A DNA stretch of 64,000 nucleotides from Parietaria judaica (lineage: Eukaryota > Streptophyta > Magnoliopsida > Rosales > Urticaceae): positions 34,237,201 through 34,301,200 of the forward strand of contig OX940861.1 of NCBI GenBank assembly GCA_954871525.1. The letters are read 5' to 3'. The first letter of the stretch is position 1; every line of letters starts with the position of its first letter. This document shows, piece after piece, positions 37,530 to 50,084 of the stretch. Under the pieces are notes generated by a model. That model saw only the letters and a program-made list of their open reading frames with translations, did no database searches and was not told the origin of the DNA. A program made the position numbers and the translations under genes.

Positions 37530-39819
37530 ATGGCCATTTCTCAGACTGAGCTCGAACGTTCAAAAATGGCAGAGAAGGCTCAAGCTCGAGAAGAAGTCAC
37601 TCGCGTCCTCTTCTGCGGGCCTCAGTTTCCTGCTTCCCACATCTACACCAAGCAGTATCTGCAACGCCACCATTCCATCCAGGTTTCTCCACTTCTTCTC
37701 TGCATTTCTCATGTCCAGTTTCACTATTGCCATAGCTTCGTTCTGATCTCTTAGGTCGAGGATGTTCCACTAGAAGATATACCGAATGTCATAGCGGATT
37801 TCGACATCTGCGTGGTGAAGATGATGAAGCTTGATTCCGGAATCATCTCTGCCGCCAAACGATTGAAGCTGATAATGCAGTTTGGCGTCGGTCTTGAAGG
37901 TCATTCATTATCTTGCTCGAATCCATTATCATCTTGTGAGATCTGGAGCTGTTTAATCTTAATTTGGTTCGATTGTAATTCGGCGAAGGCGTTGATGTCG
38001 ATGCTGCGACTAAGTGCGGTATCAGAGTTGCTCGAATTCCCGGCGACATGACCGGTAACGCAGCATCCTGCGCCGAAATGGCTGTGTATCTCATGCTAGG
38101 CCTTCTCCGGAAGCAAGTACGTTTGTTTTCGAGAGTTATGTTCGACTTTCAGTACTACGAATACTGCGATTTAATTCTGTAGTTTATGTGAATGTGCAGA
38201 ACGAGATGCGAATTGCCGTAAAGGAGAGAAAGCTTGGAGATCCGATTGGTGAAACACTACTAGGAAAAACCGTGAGTTTTTAATTTCTCAGGTTCACGGA
38301 ACCATTTTTCGCCACAGCTTTGTGTGGACTATGTACCCTGCCCGGGTTCACGGTTGTGAGATTTATGTCTGAGAGCTTTTGTTTGAGTGAATTGATTCAG
38401 GATCGTCGATAAGCTGTACTGAAACCGGTTTCACTTGATCAATGTTCTGAATTGTATCACCGTACGACGTTTGTTTTCTCATAGCACTCGAATAGCTGAA
38501 ACTAGTTTAGTAGGAAATGGGGCCATTGTTGCAGTGAATACTCAACAGTCAACACAGTAATTTAATGATACAGAAGACCGGCTCTGGCAATATGTAGCTC
38601 TATAAACCGGAATTCTTTTGCATATTCAGGTCTTCATACTAGGATTTGGTAACATTGGGATTGACTTGGCGAAACGTTTGCGACCATTCGGCGTGAACAT
38701 TATTGCAACGAAAAGGAGCTGGAATTCAAATTCGACGTCTAATGGCGTCGGTGATGCTCTGATTGACGAGAAGGGCAGTCACGACGACATTTACAAGTTC
38801 GCGAGCAAGGCAGATATTGTTGTTTGTTGCCTGATCTTAAACCGTGAAACAGTAAGATTGGTTTATGAAGTTAACTATCTAGTAGTTTTTTTACCAATGT
38901 CTTTGTTTCAAAGTCTAATAATGTGCTTGTACAAATTAATTTTTTCAGATGGGTGTCATGAATAGGTCATTTATATCTTCAATGAAAAAGGTTAGAATCT
39001 GTCACCTTCAAGTATAATGAATGATCTATGTTAAACTATAAATTCATAATTGATTTAAAGTGAGTCTCTTCAAGTTAGTGTTGGATGTCTCTTGATCTTG
39101 ATATTTTCAGGGTGCTCATTTGATAAATATTGCGCGGGGCGGACTCTTGGACTATGAAGCTGTTTATGAAAGCCTGCAATCCGGGCACTTGGGAGGTTTG
39201 GGCATAGATGTTGCTTGGAATGAGCCATTCAATCCTCATGATCCGATCCTAGACTTCACTAACGTTATAATCACGCCTCACGTGGCCGGAGTTACCGAAC
39301 CTTCGTACCGATCCATGGCTAAGGTACGGAATTCGTATCTTGAAACTGAGTCTCTTAGATGGTATTTTGTTGTCGGATTAAAATGTTACTCTCTAGTGAA
39401 CTGATCCAAACATATTTATAGATCTATGTTTTTGATATGAACCATTACTATAGAAACCAAACCAAAAAACGTACACGCAAGCCAACGGTAAAGTAATCAC
39501 CAACTTCATAAAAATCGGATGCTTAATTCACACAATTACCTTCAAGAACACAGCCAAATCTCTCCACACGACGTCTCGAGTCAGTTGAACAAGCAAGACA
39601 TAAAACGGTACAAAGCGCTAGGCACCAAAACTTAAAAAGAGATTAGAATTTCCTAATTACCTAACAACCTTTGTTAGCTCTGCGCTCGCTTCGGGTGTCG
39701 TATCGGCGCGGTTAAATCTTCAATATTTAATTTCGGATTCCTGATTACAGGTGGTGGGTGACGTGGCGATCCAACTCCATGAAGGAAGCAATTTGACAGG
39801 GATAGAGTTTGTGAATTGA
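37530..39819 (+). CDS. D-isomer-specific 2-hydroxyacid dehydrogenase, intact, eight exons
   Basis: Exons 37530-37682, 37755-37899, 37989-38116, 38200-38271, 38630-38851, 38949-38990, 39111-39323 and 39751-39819 join in frame with GT-AG introns to 347 residues. The NAD(P)-binding fold shows ILGFGNIG at about residues 169-176. The expected catalytic trio is present: Arg263 in NIARGG, Glu292 in WNEPF and His311 in TPHVAG. These enzymes reduce 2-oxoacids or oxidise D-2-hydroxyacids. The length and the ending VVGDVAIQLHEGS...EFVN fit the plant phosphoglycerate-dehydrogenase-like group to which Arabidopsis At1g72190 belongs, as I recall it; the substrate is not established by sequence. No targeting peptide is obvious. 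A tandem repeat lies directly before the start, and a CT-rich leader-like stretch at 35800-35935 may be an upstream untranslated exon. Confidence 0.93.
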
Positions 39820-40663
39820 ATCACTTGCTAGAAGCTACAAACATTGCCATTATCAGTATTGGATCACTCATTCCACGGTTTTACATCCGAATTGATTATA
39901 TACAGAAATGACAGATTAATTTTGTCATTTATAATTGATAAGTATGATATGTTGGGATTACATTAATCTTTAACGAGTTAAATACCGTTACACAAAAATT
40001 TACAAGTTATATACCTTCAAATATTTTAAGAGTTTTTGTGCTCGGATCTATAATTATAAATCAGATACTTAAACGGCCTCGAGGAAGATCGTACCGGAAA
40101 GCCGCTCTTCGAGTGAGTGTGAACTCCAAATTTACAAGTGAACTCCATAGAAATGAAGAAAGATTTCCGATCCCTCAATTCATTACAAGGCATTCAAGTT
40201 ACAACAGTGGTTAGATGTAAAGAAAATTACAAAGATGCCCTCCTAAACAGAAGCATAAAAGAAAATAATAAAAAAACAAAATAATGAAGTGGCATTCCTC
40301 ACATGGAAGTAGTGATGGATATGATTAAAATGTGGTATATCACAATGTTCAACTTATCCAGCTTGCCGATAAATCGCTTGTCGTTATCGATGGATTAATC
40401 GATAACTTACTGGATTATCGATGGAAAACTAATAATACTGTAGCTTACCGATTACCGATACTTTTCGATGATTATCGACACTTATCGAGGATTATCGATG
40501 AAAAATCACTAAAATATTTTAAAGAATTTATTTACTAAGTTTATAATGTTGATAAAACATTAAAAATGCCAAAAATAAAATCATTTCATACTCAAACATA
40601 GGTAAATAAAATATAGTCTCACTCTCACATAGAAATGAAGAAAGATTTCCGAACCCTGAATTC
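39820..40663. other. Intergenic with two copies of a 3' flank sequence and an ATCGAT-rich tract
   Basis: 40147-40341 recurs as 40635-40671 plus 45121-45284, the latter copy being split by the hAT element. 40360-40510 is dense in TATCGAT/ATCGATA motifs, a decayed simple repeat. No gene is supported. Confidence 0.55.
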
Positions 40664-41261
40664 ATTACAAGTAGAGCTGCACACGAAGGAATCGCGACGG
40701 GTCGCGACGAAAGTCGCCAAAATCGCGAGTTGGCTGGTCGCGATGCGTCGTGGCTTGCCTGGTCGCGATGCGTCGCGACGTGGTCGCGATTTAGCGAGGA
40801 GGGGTGATTCTCGACCAAAAAAAGGGCTGCGGCAAAAGTTATTTTTTGTTTCCAATGTTTAATTTTATTAGTTTTTATCCGAATTTAAGTATTAAATTAT
40901 TTAAAATTATTATTTAAACTTTATTTATTTCAAAATTAATATTTTAGTATGTTATTATTTTGTAACATATTATTAATTTTGATTTATAAGTTAATTTTTA
41001 AGTTGTAATATATTAATAAGTATTAATTTGTAACATATTAATAATTATTAAAAATCTAAAACAAATAAGTAAATATGATAAAACAAGATATTAAAAAAAA
41101 GTTGTATTATTCATTGTGAATATTACAATATGGTGGAAGAAGTTGTAAATATTCAGTGTAAATATTACAAGATGCCTCACTAAAACCTCTCTTGTAAAAC
41201 CCTCCTTAGGGACATAAAACCAAGAGAGGAAAGAGCACATCATATTGGCGTTTACATTGCG

Positions 41262-44200
41262 TCACTCGGGGAACCAGTCGTTAAACCTTTGAGTCATAAG
41301 CTCTAGCTCGGTTGGCTCGGACCGTTGGGCGATGGTGGGGTTGTGGAACATCCAATCGTTCAACACCACCGCTTGCTCGAGGTGTGTGGGAGTTGTTGAC
41401 GCCCTCCGGTCGTCGATTATATGCTGAGCCGAACTGAACGCGCTCTCCGAAGCAACGCTGAAAATGGGGATGGACAGTATATCCCTCGCCATTCTCGCCA
41501 ATATCGGGAATCTTTCTCGTTGATTCTTCCACCATCAAATCACATCGAACTCGACGGAGTCCTCGTCGATCCGCAGGCCGTAGTACCGCTTCAGTTCTTG
41601 CGGTGCACCGTCCGTTTCCTCCGCTCGTGCCGGTGGCGTACCGGATCCCGATGATTCTCCGCGATCCAGTCTTTGCTTCAGTCTCCGGACAAATGCTAGG
41701 CCGGTCTTGGTTGGGCTTTCCATCACTGCCCTTTGCTCCGCCTCCACGTCGAACTGTGGGAACCGCCGGTCGTATTCACTGTAAAGTTCATAAAAAGCTT
41801 CATTAACAACCTTAATATAATCAGTGTAATCCACCCCTAAGTTTGTCCCGATTGCTGACATCAACGGCCCGAACGTAAACATAATACGGCGATCTAAGAT
41901 AGCACCGAAACAATACGAAAAAGGGGGTGGATCCCAATAACTTTTGAATTTTGCAACCATTCCCTCAATCATGGGCGAAATAACAGGGTCATTTGCGAAT
42001 TCAGAAAAAGTGTTTGTAATTTCATAAAGACCCGAAAGACCATGATTCAAGGAAGGTTGTCTTTGGTTCGAAAAATTTAAAGTAACAGCGTAAAAGGGTT
42101 TGAGGAATTGGGTGAATTTCTGGGCCGTTTCCCATTCTGCCTCCGTGATCCGCTCCGAGGCCTCTAGTTCGGTGAGGAGGAAAGCGCTTAACGGTAACCT
42201 CTGTCTACAAACAACTGAAAGCATTAGATATGTAGATTTCCATCATGTATTGTTGTCTAAACCAAACTTATTAGCTTTATGATGTGCTCTTTACAAAATC
42301 GTCTCCACCTAACGGAGGTTTGAGAATGCCGAATCCAATCGATAACGCCGCGTATTTTTTCAACGTGCCCTGAAATATTTCGTTCGCCCGTTCTAGCAAT
42401 TAAATTAATGATGTGACAAGCACACTTTTGATGTAAAATATTACGAAAAGGAGAACCGGGCAAACTATTTTCTAAGATAGTAATAGCGGCGTTATTGTTT
42501 GCGGCATTGTCTAACGTAATAGAAATAATATGATTTTGCAAACCCCAATCATTGAATAATTCTATTAATTTATCGAAAATGTTTGCCGGTATGGCGACAC
42601 TCGAATGGTGACATATTTAAAAGTTTTTGACATGGAACCCAATCATCGTCGACGTAATGGGCGGTCAGACTCAAATAATCGTTAAGACTCGGACCGCTCC
42701 ACAAGTCGGTGGTGAAAGAAACGTTTATGTTGGACATTTTAAAAAAATCGACCAAATAATTTTTTTGCATTTTGTAAGCATTTTCCATGTCCCTGGTATA
42801 CGTCATACGGGAAAACTGTTCGTAAGACGGATTAACCCTTTGCATGTATTGTGTATGCGTAGGGTTTTCCACCAAACTCATCGGTGCGCCCGTAGACAGT
42901 AACCACTCGAGGGTCCATTTTCGTAAATTTTCGGTGGTAAGAGCACTTACCTGTGCTGTGTTTACCTCGTTACCGTCTCCGTAGCACGCTTTTTTATGTC
43001 GCGTCAAGTAGCCGGTTCCTTTGTCCCCCAACGCATCGAGGGTTGTATGGCACTTCTTGCACGTGGCGATCTTGACTCGAACACCGTTCTCCACCCGTCG
43101 TTCCTCGTGAAAATAATCCCACACCTTCGCTTTGTTTGGTCGTCCCCACAACAAGGCAGGAGGACTTTCCCTATTAAAAATATAAGGGAGAAAAAAGGTT
43201 AACAAAATAAAAACTGGTATTAATTTTACATGGATTAAATATTAATATTAGTCATATTAATTAATTAAATTTCATATAGTTAATTAAAAGAGTTAACGAA
43301 ATTAAAAATGGTATTTTCTATGTGTGGAAATCATTAACAAGCTCTTTTTGACGGAACTCCCCGAGGTTCCACGGCCAGATCGACTGGAAAGGATGCTATG
43401 ATCTCGCTTTAGGCCCAAGCTTTTCTAGACAGAACTCCCCGAGGTTCCCAGGCTAGCTTGGAGGAGATTGCAAAGCAAACCTTATTTAAAAACCAATCTT
43501 TCTAAGACACCGTATTCCATTAAGAACTTTATAATAATCACCACACATACAAATTACCATTTTTAATCTCGTTAACTTATTAAATCTCAAGAAAATCGTT
43601 TCTGATGTGGAAGATCAGTCGGCACCGCAACCACAGAGCATACTAAGACTTTCAAGATACGTGACAAATTAATTAAATAAACTAAAATAATTAAACTATA
43701 ATATTATCGTAAAAAAATTAAACAAAATTAATTAATGAATTAAGATAATATGATTAAATGATTATTAAATCTCAAGAAAATCGTTTCTGATGTGGAAGAT
43801 CAGTCGGAACCGCAACCACAGAGCATACTAAGACTTTCAAGTGATTATTATTTAATAATTATTAATTATTAAAAATTAATTATTTTTTTTCAATTTTTTT
43901 TAATTATTAATTATTACTTATTAATTATTAAGTACTAACTTATTAATTAATAAAAAATTAATAATTAATGAAATAAAAAAACGATTAAAGGTTATTACCC
44001 GGTAGAAGGACGTCGACCTCGTCGAGGACGGGCAACGGAGGCTTCACCGCTATCTTGATTGGAAGGTTGAGGAGAACCGCGGTTGTACACCCCGACATTT
44101 GAACCACGGATCGAGGGCGGCGTTTGAAAGTCGTCGGGATCGGCATCGTCAGGACGTTGAGTTTGGTCGGGATCGGCATCTTCGGGACCTTGAGGTTCGT

Positions 44201-44572
44201 CGGGATCGGCACCTTCGGGACCTTGAGCTCCGTATTCGGCACCTTCCCGTAACATGAGATTGAAAAAAGGATCGTTATTCCCCCCCCCCCCCCCCCCCCC
44301 CTAGATTGAGCCACCGCGTCGACCAATTCTCGGGACACACGTTCGGGATTGGCTTGGTGGTGGGCCACCGCCCGGACTAGACTAGGTCTTAGAGACCGTA
44401 CTGTATCGTCGGGATAATTTGGATTGGGAGGGGAGGGAAATATTTCTGCGGGTAGCATAACGGAAATGTAGTCGTCGGGACAAGGCTGCGATGTTCCCCC
44501 TAGTAGAAATTGGGGTTGCAAATTCCTGGCCGCCCTTCGACCCCCGGAACTACCGCCGCTTCTTCGAGACAT
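41262..44572 (-). pseudogene. hAT transposase of the 40.7-45.1 kb element, broken
   Basis: First exon 44572-43999 starts MSRRSGGSSGG; a 22-bp G run (44301-44280) puts its two halves in different frames. An intron (43998-43171) leads to a BED zinc finger (KVWDYFHEERR, CKKC, LTRHKKAC) from 43170. Later blocks follow: TTDLWSGP (first catalytic Asp), ITLDNAANN (second Asp), CACHIINLI, and at 41501-41262 the dimerisation block PIFSVASESAFSSAQHIIDDRR. Lesions seen: frame change near 42590, frame change near 42265, stop TGA where Arg is expected in NNTxWKSTYLML near 42245, and a stop at 41535-41537 before WWKNQRERFP. The element cannot make a full enzyme. The intron holds a 75-bp sequence twice (43584-43658, 43767-43841). 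Confidence 0.9.
44280..44301. repeat. 22-bp C run (poly-Gly codons on the minus strand)
   Basis: It lies in the transposase first exon. Its length decides the reading frame downstream; such runs are also prone to sequencing error. Confidence 0.9.
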
Positions 44573-45120
44573 AATGAGAGAACTTTTGAACTTGAGAAAT
44601 TTAGAACTTTAGAACTTGAGAGCTTTAGAACTTGGGAGAACTTGAGAACTTGGGAACTTGAGAGAATTTGAGAGAGAGATGGAAGATTGTTGGTGAGGAA
44701 ATGAGGGAGGAAGAGGTGGTATTTATAGGGTTTGAGGAGAGGGTGGGGTGGGTGAATAATTATTGTGGTGGGTGAAGTGGGTGAATAATTGTGAGGAGAT
44801 AGTGGGTGAAAAGTAATTGAAATTAGAAATTTTTGGGTTGAAATTCGAGTAAAGTGGGTAATAATTGTGGTTGGGTAATAAAATTCGGGTAAAAAGTGTG
44901 TTATTTATGCCCCAAAAAGACAAAATCACGCGGATCGCTGACGTGGCACGTTGTGGGCCGTCGATTGCTTCACGCGGATCACTGTCTCAAGCGTCGCGAC
45001 GCCAGCCCGAAATCGCGACGAATCGCGACTTTTGCCGCAGAGTCGCGACGCGTCGCGATTCGCACTGTAGCAGTCGCGACGCGTCGAATCGCGAGTGGCG
45101 GCGTCGAGTGTGCAGCACTA

Positions 45121-45290
45121 ATTACAAGGCATTCAAGTTACAACAGTGGTTAGATGCAAAGAGAATTACAAAGATACCCTCCTAAACAGAAACATAAAAG
45201 AAAATAATAAATAAACAAAATAATGAAGTGGCATTCATCACATGGGAGTAGTGATGGATATGATTAAAATGTGGTATATCAGTAAAAACG
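45121..45290. repeat. Right part of a duplicated sequence split by the hAT
   Basis: It continues the copy of 40147-40341 that begins at 40635 left of the hAT element. The next gene's leader begins just beyond it. Confidence 0.85.
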
Positions 45291-45299
45291 ACAGCGTTT

Positions 45300-45390
45300 T
45301 GCTTCTTATACTTTTGGACTTATTACCTCCAAACGATCTAGGCTAGGTTTTCTAGTCGTTTCGTCTTCCTCTCGCTCCAAACCAGAACAA

Positions 45391-45423
<33 letters not shown>

Positions 45424-45488
45424 CTCCGAATTCAAGAGCCAAAAACTACAACAAGACTCCGTTGAGAAGAGCCAATACGACAACCAAA
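45300..45488 (+). promoter_or_regulatory. Probable 5' untranslated exon of the unknown gene
   Basis: A CT-rich leader with a (CT)n(TA)n tract at 45390-45423 ends CAACCAAAG followed by GTTTGTCG, a plausible donor site. The first coding exon has an acceptor at 46535-46536, so this would be a non-coding first exon with a 1-kb intron. No transcript evidence. Confidence 0.4.
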
Positions 45489-46109
45489 GGTTTGTCGTTT
45501 TTCTTCTTCATTTCTGTTCTGTTCAAGCTTGATTTTCTCTCTCATAATGTGTTACAGGAACGTCTGGTAGTGTATATATATGAGCTTCATTTCGTTTGAT
45601 TATTATGTGTTTGAAGATTTTTGTCAACTTTCGTAAGGTCTTAATAAGAGTAAGAAGCAATTGAGAGTGTTGTTTCCATGGAAGAATCTATGCTTAAGAC
45701 GAAGCTCCACATTGGTTTTCCGGTGGGTTACCCGAATCCGGTCATGACCGGTAAAAGAAAACATTCTATAACCGGTACCGGGTTACAAATGGCCGTCGAA
45801 ATTCAGACGATAAATCGTTATAGTAAAGTAAAATAAAACAAAATTTTAAAAATATAAATCGTTAAATAAAACAAACCGGAATTTTGATGAGAAATCGTTA
45901 AGGTACATTCTGGTCAAGTAAAATAAAACAAAATTTTAAAAATATAAATCGTTAAATAAAACAAACCGAAATTTTGATGAGAAATCGTTAAGGTACATTC
46001 TGGTCATTTCTTAGGCGTGTCTTGAATTTCAATGTGTTTCGCAATTTCAAACAGGTTAAATTACCGTTAATTTGAGATTTTTTTTTTTTTTTCCAATTTT
46101 GTGTGTCAT

Positions 46110-46172
46110 GTGTGGCTTCAACCGCGCATCTCACGAATACTAGTTCAAGTACTCGGCCCAACTGAGTTGGCT
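46110..46172 (-). other. tRNA-like sequence scrap
   Basis: On the minus strand CCAACTCAGTTGG (A-box region) and GGTTGAAGCC (B-box region) are about 45 bp apart. It sits in the probable first intron of the unknown gene and looks like part of a tRNA-derived SINE. Confidence 0.35.
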
Positions 46173-46333
46173 TATGGTTTTTGACTTTCGGTATTAGGGA
46201 ACGCTTTGTTTCGGTGCATCGGATTGTAGTTAGTTTAATCTGCTTACCGTTATGTTGTATTTAAAAGCGTGCATAATTCATGTTTCTGTTTTTAGAAAAG
46301 ACTTAGGTCAGAAGATTAAAACACATTTGTTCG

Positions 46334-46373
<40 letters not shown>

Positions 46374-46539
46374 GCATATAATAATATAACGTTTCTTGCT
46401 TGCGCTGTAATTAATCTGCAGTTACGGTTTGATATACTATGGCACGAACCATGCCCCAAGCTATGTCGGAAATTTCATGAAGAGTTTCTTGATAAGGCAT
46501 TGTTTTGTTTACTTCAACCTGTAATTCTGTTTCCAGACA

Positions 46540-48051
46540 ATGGATCATCGGAGACAACGAATGGTGATTGAAGCGAAGAAGATAATTGACAACATAAATG
46601 CAATGTCTTTAGAAAAGTTAGATGATCAACAATTGCGTTTGCTCATAATGATGCGAGCAATAGCGCGTGGCATTGTTGATAACCGAGTCGAAAAGGTTCG
46701 TGACGGAAATGAAATATGAATTTTGATTCATTGTTTTTATAAATGCAGTCTTTATTAATTAGAGGAGCATTTTTCGCAGGTTACGGAGGAGGATATTCAA
46801 AAAGAAATGAGATCTAGCATTAATAGGATGGTCGGTAGTATCTTATTATTATTACTATTATTGCCGGTAATTTTTCTCCCGTCGTTTTGTTCGGCTTATT
46901 TGTTTAAGAATTTGCAGGTGGGTTCATGCAAAAATGTCGGTAACATTCTGAACAAGATACCTGCTCAAGGCTTGAATCAAGAGCAGAAAAATTCTGTGTC
47001 GCGAATGAAAGAGATTGTGTCGAATGTTGTTGTTAAACGCGCTAAACTTGAAATATTTCGACGTCGGAAATCTGCTGAATCAGTATGTTACTCTAAATCG
47101 GGATGTGGTATAATTAATCTTGTTTATCATATCAGCTTGCAAAGCAATTATGATTACAACTATGCAGGAAATAGTACAAGTTAACGAAGTTGATTCCCCA
47201 GCTAATGGAGGCGATGTGGTGAAAGACATCGGTGTTGAGGAGATTCAAACAGGGTTTTTCGAAAATGTAAGACAGAGTGCGGCCGTTCCGTTTTGTTTCT
47301 TTCTTTCCTTCTTCCCGTGTAATGTTGAAGAGGTTTAAGAAAATTGGCAGGGTAAAAGTTCATTCAGCGAATATGGAGATGATTCCCCGGCTAATGGAGT
47401 CGATGTGGAAACCGTGGAGGCTGAGGTGGGAGTAAAAGAGATCGATGTTAAGGAGTTTGAACTGAAGTTATTTGAATATGTAAGAGCTTTTTTGCAATCT
47501 TTCTCGAATTCGAATAAAGATGTAAATAAAACAGAACTAAACATGCATTATGCTATGTCTGTATGGATCAGCTTACAACTATCGGAGCTGCATCGTACCT
47601 TCGGGCCAATTTCGAAGAGTGGATGATATCGAAAATCGATTTTGATACCTTAGGAATTCCTCATCTTCCTTCATGGAGTGTTCGCCTTCCAAGTGATGCA
47701 AACGGGCCGAGAGTAATCCAAGTCCCACGGCTCCCACCAGGCTCTGTTGTAGAAGGACTTCCTTTATCTTCGTATTTGCCGGTAACAAACTCTCCCTTTT
47801 TTGTCATTAATCCCGTCTTTCCTATTATTCGAGCTAACGAAACCAACATTTCAACTTTCAACACAGGAGCCTCACAAACCCGTGCTCGTGTATCTTTTGG
47901 AACTCATAGCAGCCCTTAAGCATATGATTTCGGCAAGAGTGAGTTTTTGCGTATTGTGCTCACCCTTTTCTTTTGGCCAATTCCGAGAAATATTGACATT
48001 GTCCCTCTTTTCCATAATCAGGAGACTCATAATGATACAGAGAACCGATGA
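46540..48051 (+). CDS. Unrecognised protein, 303 residues, eight coding exons
   Basis: Exons 46540-46695, 46780-46830, 46918-47082, 47168-47266, 47351-47479, 47572-47781, 47867-47938 and 48022-48051 join without a stop; every intron is phase 0 with GT-AG borders, which supports the model. I do not recognise the protein. Residues 1-70 are charged and helical-looking (MDHRRQRMVIEAKKII, KLDDQQLRLLIMMRAIARG). Exons 4 and 5 both encode a DSPANGxDV motif followed by acidic residues, suggesting exon duplication. Exon 6 encodes FEEWMISKIDFDTLGIPHLP, then a Pro-rich stretch VIQVPRLPPGSVVEGLP; exon 7 is EPHKPVLVYLLELIAALKHM. The 87-bp second intron is open in frame and would add a Leu-rich hydrophobic segment if kept. 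No signal peptide. Could be an intact lineage-specific gene or a capture. Confidence 0.6.
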
Positions 48052-48980
48052 GCCGTGTCGGCTTCGGAACTTACTGTGCTTGTGTTCGTAAGTGGTGTTT
48101 TCTTTCTTAATTGAATTTTCTACATAGCGCATATTTTAGCAAGAAATGCACTTATTGTTCTAAAATTTAGGAAACTATTAGCGTCTAATCTTACTTGTCA
48201 ATATCTAGAACCCTAGCTATTTTAGAAATTTGGTTCATTTTTCATGATCTTGTTGAAAGTGGCTTTTGTTGCATACATACAGCATACCAATTATGAGAGT
48301 TCTATTAGTGTATAAATTCTTTGTCGTGGGTTTCGAACCCTATCTCTCAAGAATACAAGTTCAAATACTCAACCAACTGAACTATCCGCTAAAACTTGCG
48401 GATATTAGTATGCTTAAGGTTTTTCAAATTAGATCTGATCGATGTGGAGATCATTGTGTTCGATATTGTAGAATATTCATGAGATATTTCTTTGTTATTA
48501 TATTTTTTTTTAAAAATAATGGTTTCCTGTCCCTCAAGAATTTAGCATCTTGTCCACGATATAACCGAATTTTAACCAAATTAATTGGATATATGGAGCT
48601 TTTATATGATGGCGAAATCGCCCTCCGTAAAAATTCATCACAGCATCTCAAAATCATTAAGAGAGAGAGAGAGAGAACTACAATAATATAATGGATAGAG
48701 TTTGTTAAAGGTATTCTATTTTGGTTCTCGGTTGACCTGTTTCTAGCTTTGCCGTGCGATATGTTTTTGTTGGCTATCTTTGGGCCTTGTGGTGGAAATG
48801 GAGAAATCGGACCTTGCCTTCGTGGTATGGACTTTTCGGATTGCGACTTTTATGTCATTTGCGCTTTAGGTTAAAGCAAGAATCGACGATTGGACAATCA
48901 AAGATTGCTGCGAACCAGAGCTACGGGAGTGTTTATATCACTAAAACCAATACAAATCATTACAGTGATCACATTCTTTG
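48052..48980. other. Between two genes; a tRNA-like scrap at 48326-48390
   Basis: The first part is likely 3' untranslated sequence of the preceding gene. On the minus strand at 48383-48328 TAGTTCAGTTGG and GGGTTCGAAACCC have tRNA A-box and B-box form. A (GA)n tract lies at 48661-48675. No further gene is supported. Confidence 0.45.
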
Positions 48981-50076
48981 TTAGATGAGTTTCCCTCCGA
49001 ATGGAACCAAGAATCTCAAGGCGTCAAGGATGGGCTCACACACTGCTGATCTACCTTCTAACATAGATACCACGCTGCCCATACTCGGCCGAAGAGCCGG
49101 CGCTATGTGGACGCAGCACATGGCAATCTTCACAATCATCTCTATCTCATCTCCGATCACCCGTCCGCCAAGCCTCGGATCCGCCAGCTCTGAGTACCGC
49201 CTCTGCTTGTGCATTTCCAGAGCAAGTGAAGGGAAAAACAACACCCCTGTTCCGGCCTTCGAAGGTGAAGACGACACAAAACTTATGTCGCTCTTGACCC
49301 CCGGAAATGAGCAGTTTCTTTTCCCGCTCACGATCTCCAAAAGAACCATCCCGAAGCTGTACACGTCGCTCTTATCGGTGATTCCAGAGCCGTTGAGCCA
49401 CTCCGGCGCGAGATAGCCTCGGGTTCCTCTGAGGGCCGTCAACAACTTCGAGCTTTTGTGGTCCAAAAGCTTTGAAAGACCAAAATCCGATATCTTGACT
49501 GCGAAATTCTCGCTAAGGAGAATATTCTCTGGCTTCACGTCACAGTGGATTATCTTCTTCTGACACCCGCCGTGCAAGTAAGCCAAGGCTTTCGCAGTCC
49601 CGAGGGCTATACCAAACCGATCCAGCCATTCCAAAACTGGGATCTCTCCATTGAAGAGAATCTTCTCTAGAGAGCCTTTGCTCATGAACTCGTAAACTAA
49701 AAAATGTTGCCTTCCGACAGTGCAGAAGCCTCTCAGCCTGACTAGATTAACATGGCGAACATTCCCGATTATCGAGATCTCACTGCAGAATGCCTTCCTA
49801 CCCCTGATTCCGAGACTGGAGATCTTTTTGACAGCTATGACGGATTTGTCTCGCATGATGCCTCGGAACACCGTCCCGAAGCTGCCCCTTCCGATCTGCT
49901 CCTTGAAATCCCCGGTCGCTTCAACCAGCTCCTCATATTCAAATCTCAAAGGCAATCCGGGAATGGAGAATATCGTTGTGATTTCAACCGAGGAAGGCGA
50001 GTTCCGGGGTTCCAAATCCACAGCTACATCTTTTCCGGAACAAGATGTTAGCTTGTTCCGCAAGAAAACTGCCATA

Positions 50077-50084
50077 ACAAGGAT
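50077..50084. repeat. Target duplication of the hAT in the kinase gene (left copy)
   Basis: ACAAGGAT is identical to 54571-54578. With one copy removed, the kinase frame reads straight through the membrane helix. Confidence 0.97.

Larger units (their letters stand above)
40672..45120 (-). mobile_element. hAT transposon with decayed transposase (4.45 kb)
   Basis: The ends are TAGAGCTGCACACG at 40672 and the inverted CGTGTGCAGCACTA-like end at 45120, with a perfect 8-bp duplication ATTACAAG at 40664-40671 and 45121-45128. Both subterminal regions (40685-40800, 44995-45110) are filled with TCGCGAC/GTCGCGA motifs. The minus strand carries a recognisable transposase gene. An exact second copy of the target region nearby (40147-40341) confirms the insertion site. 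Confidence 0.95.

Noticed and set aside
40672..45120. A working hAT transposase gene
   Set aside because: At least two stops and two or three frame changes were seen; only the 22-bp G run could be a sequencing artefact.
48985..49416. Plus-strand open frame over the kinase gene
   Set aside because: The opposite strand encodes all kinase motifs; this is an antisense shadow.
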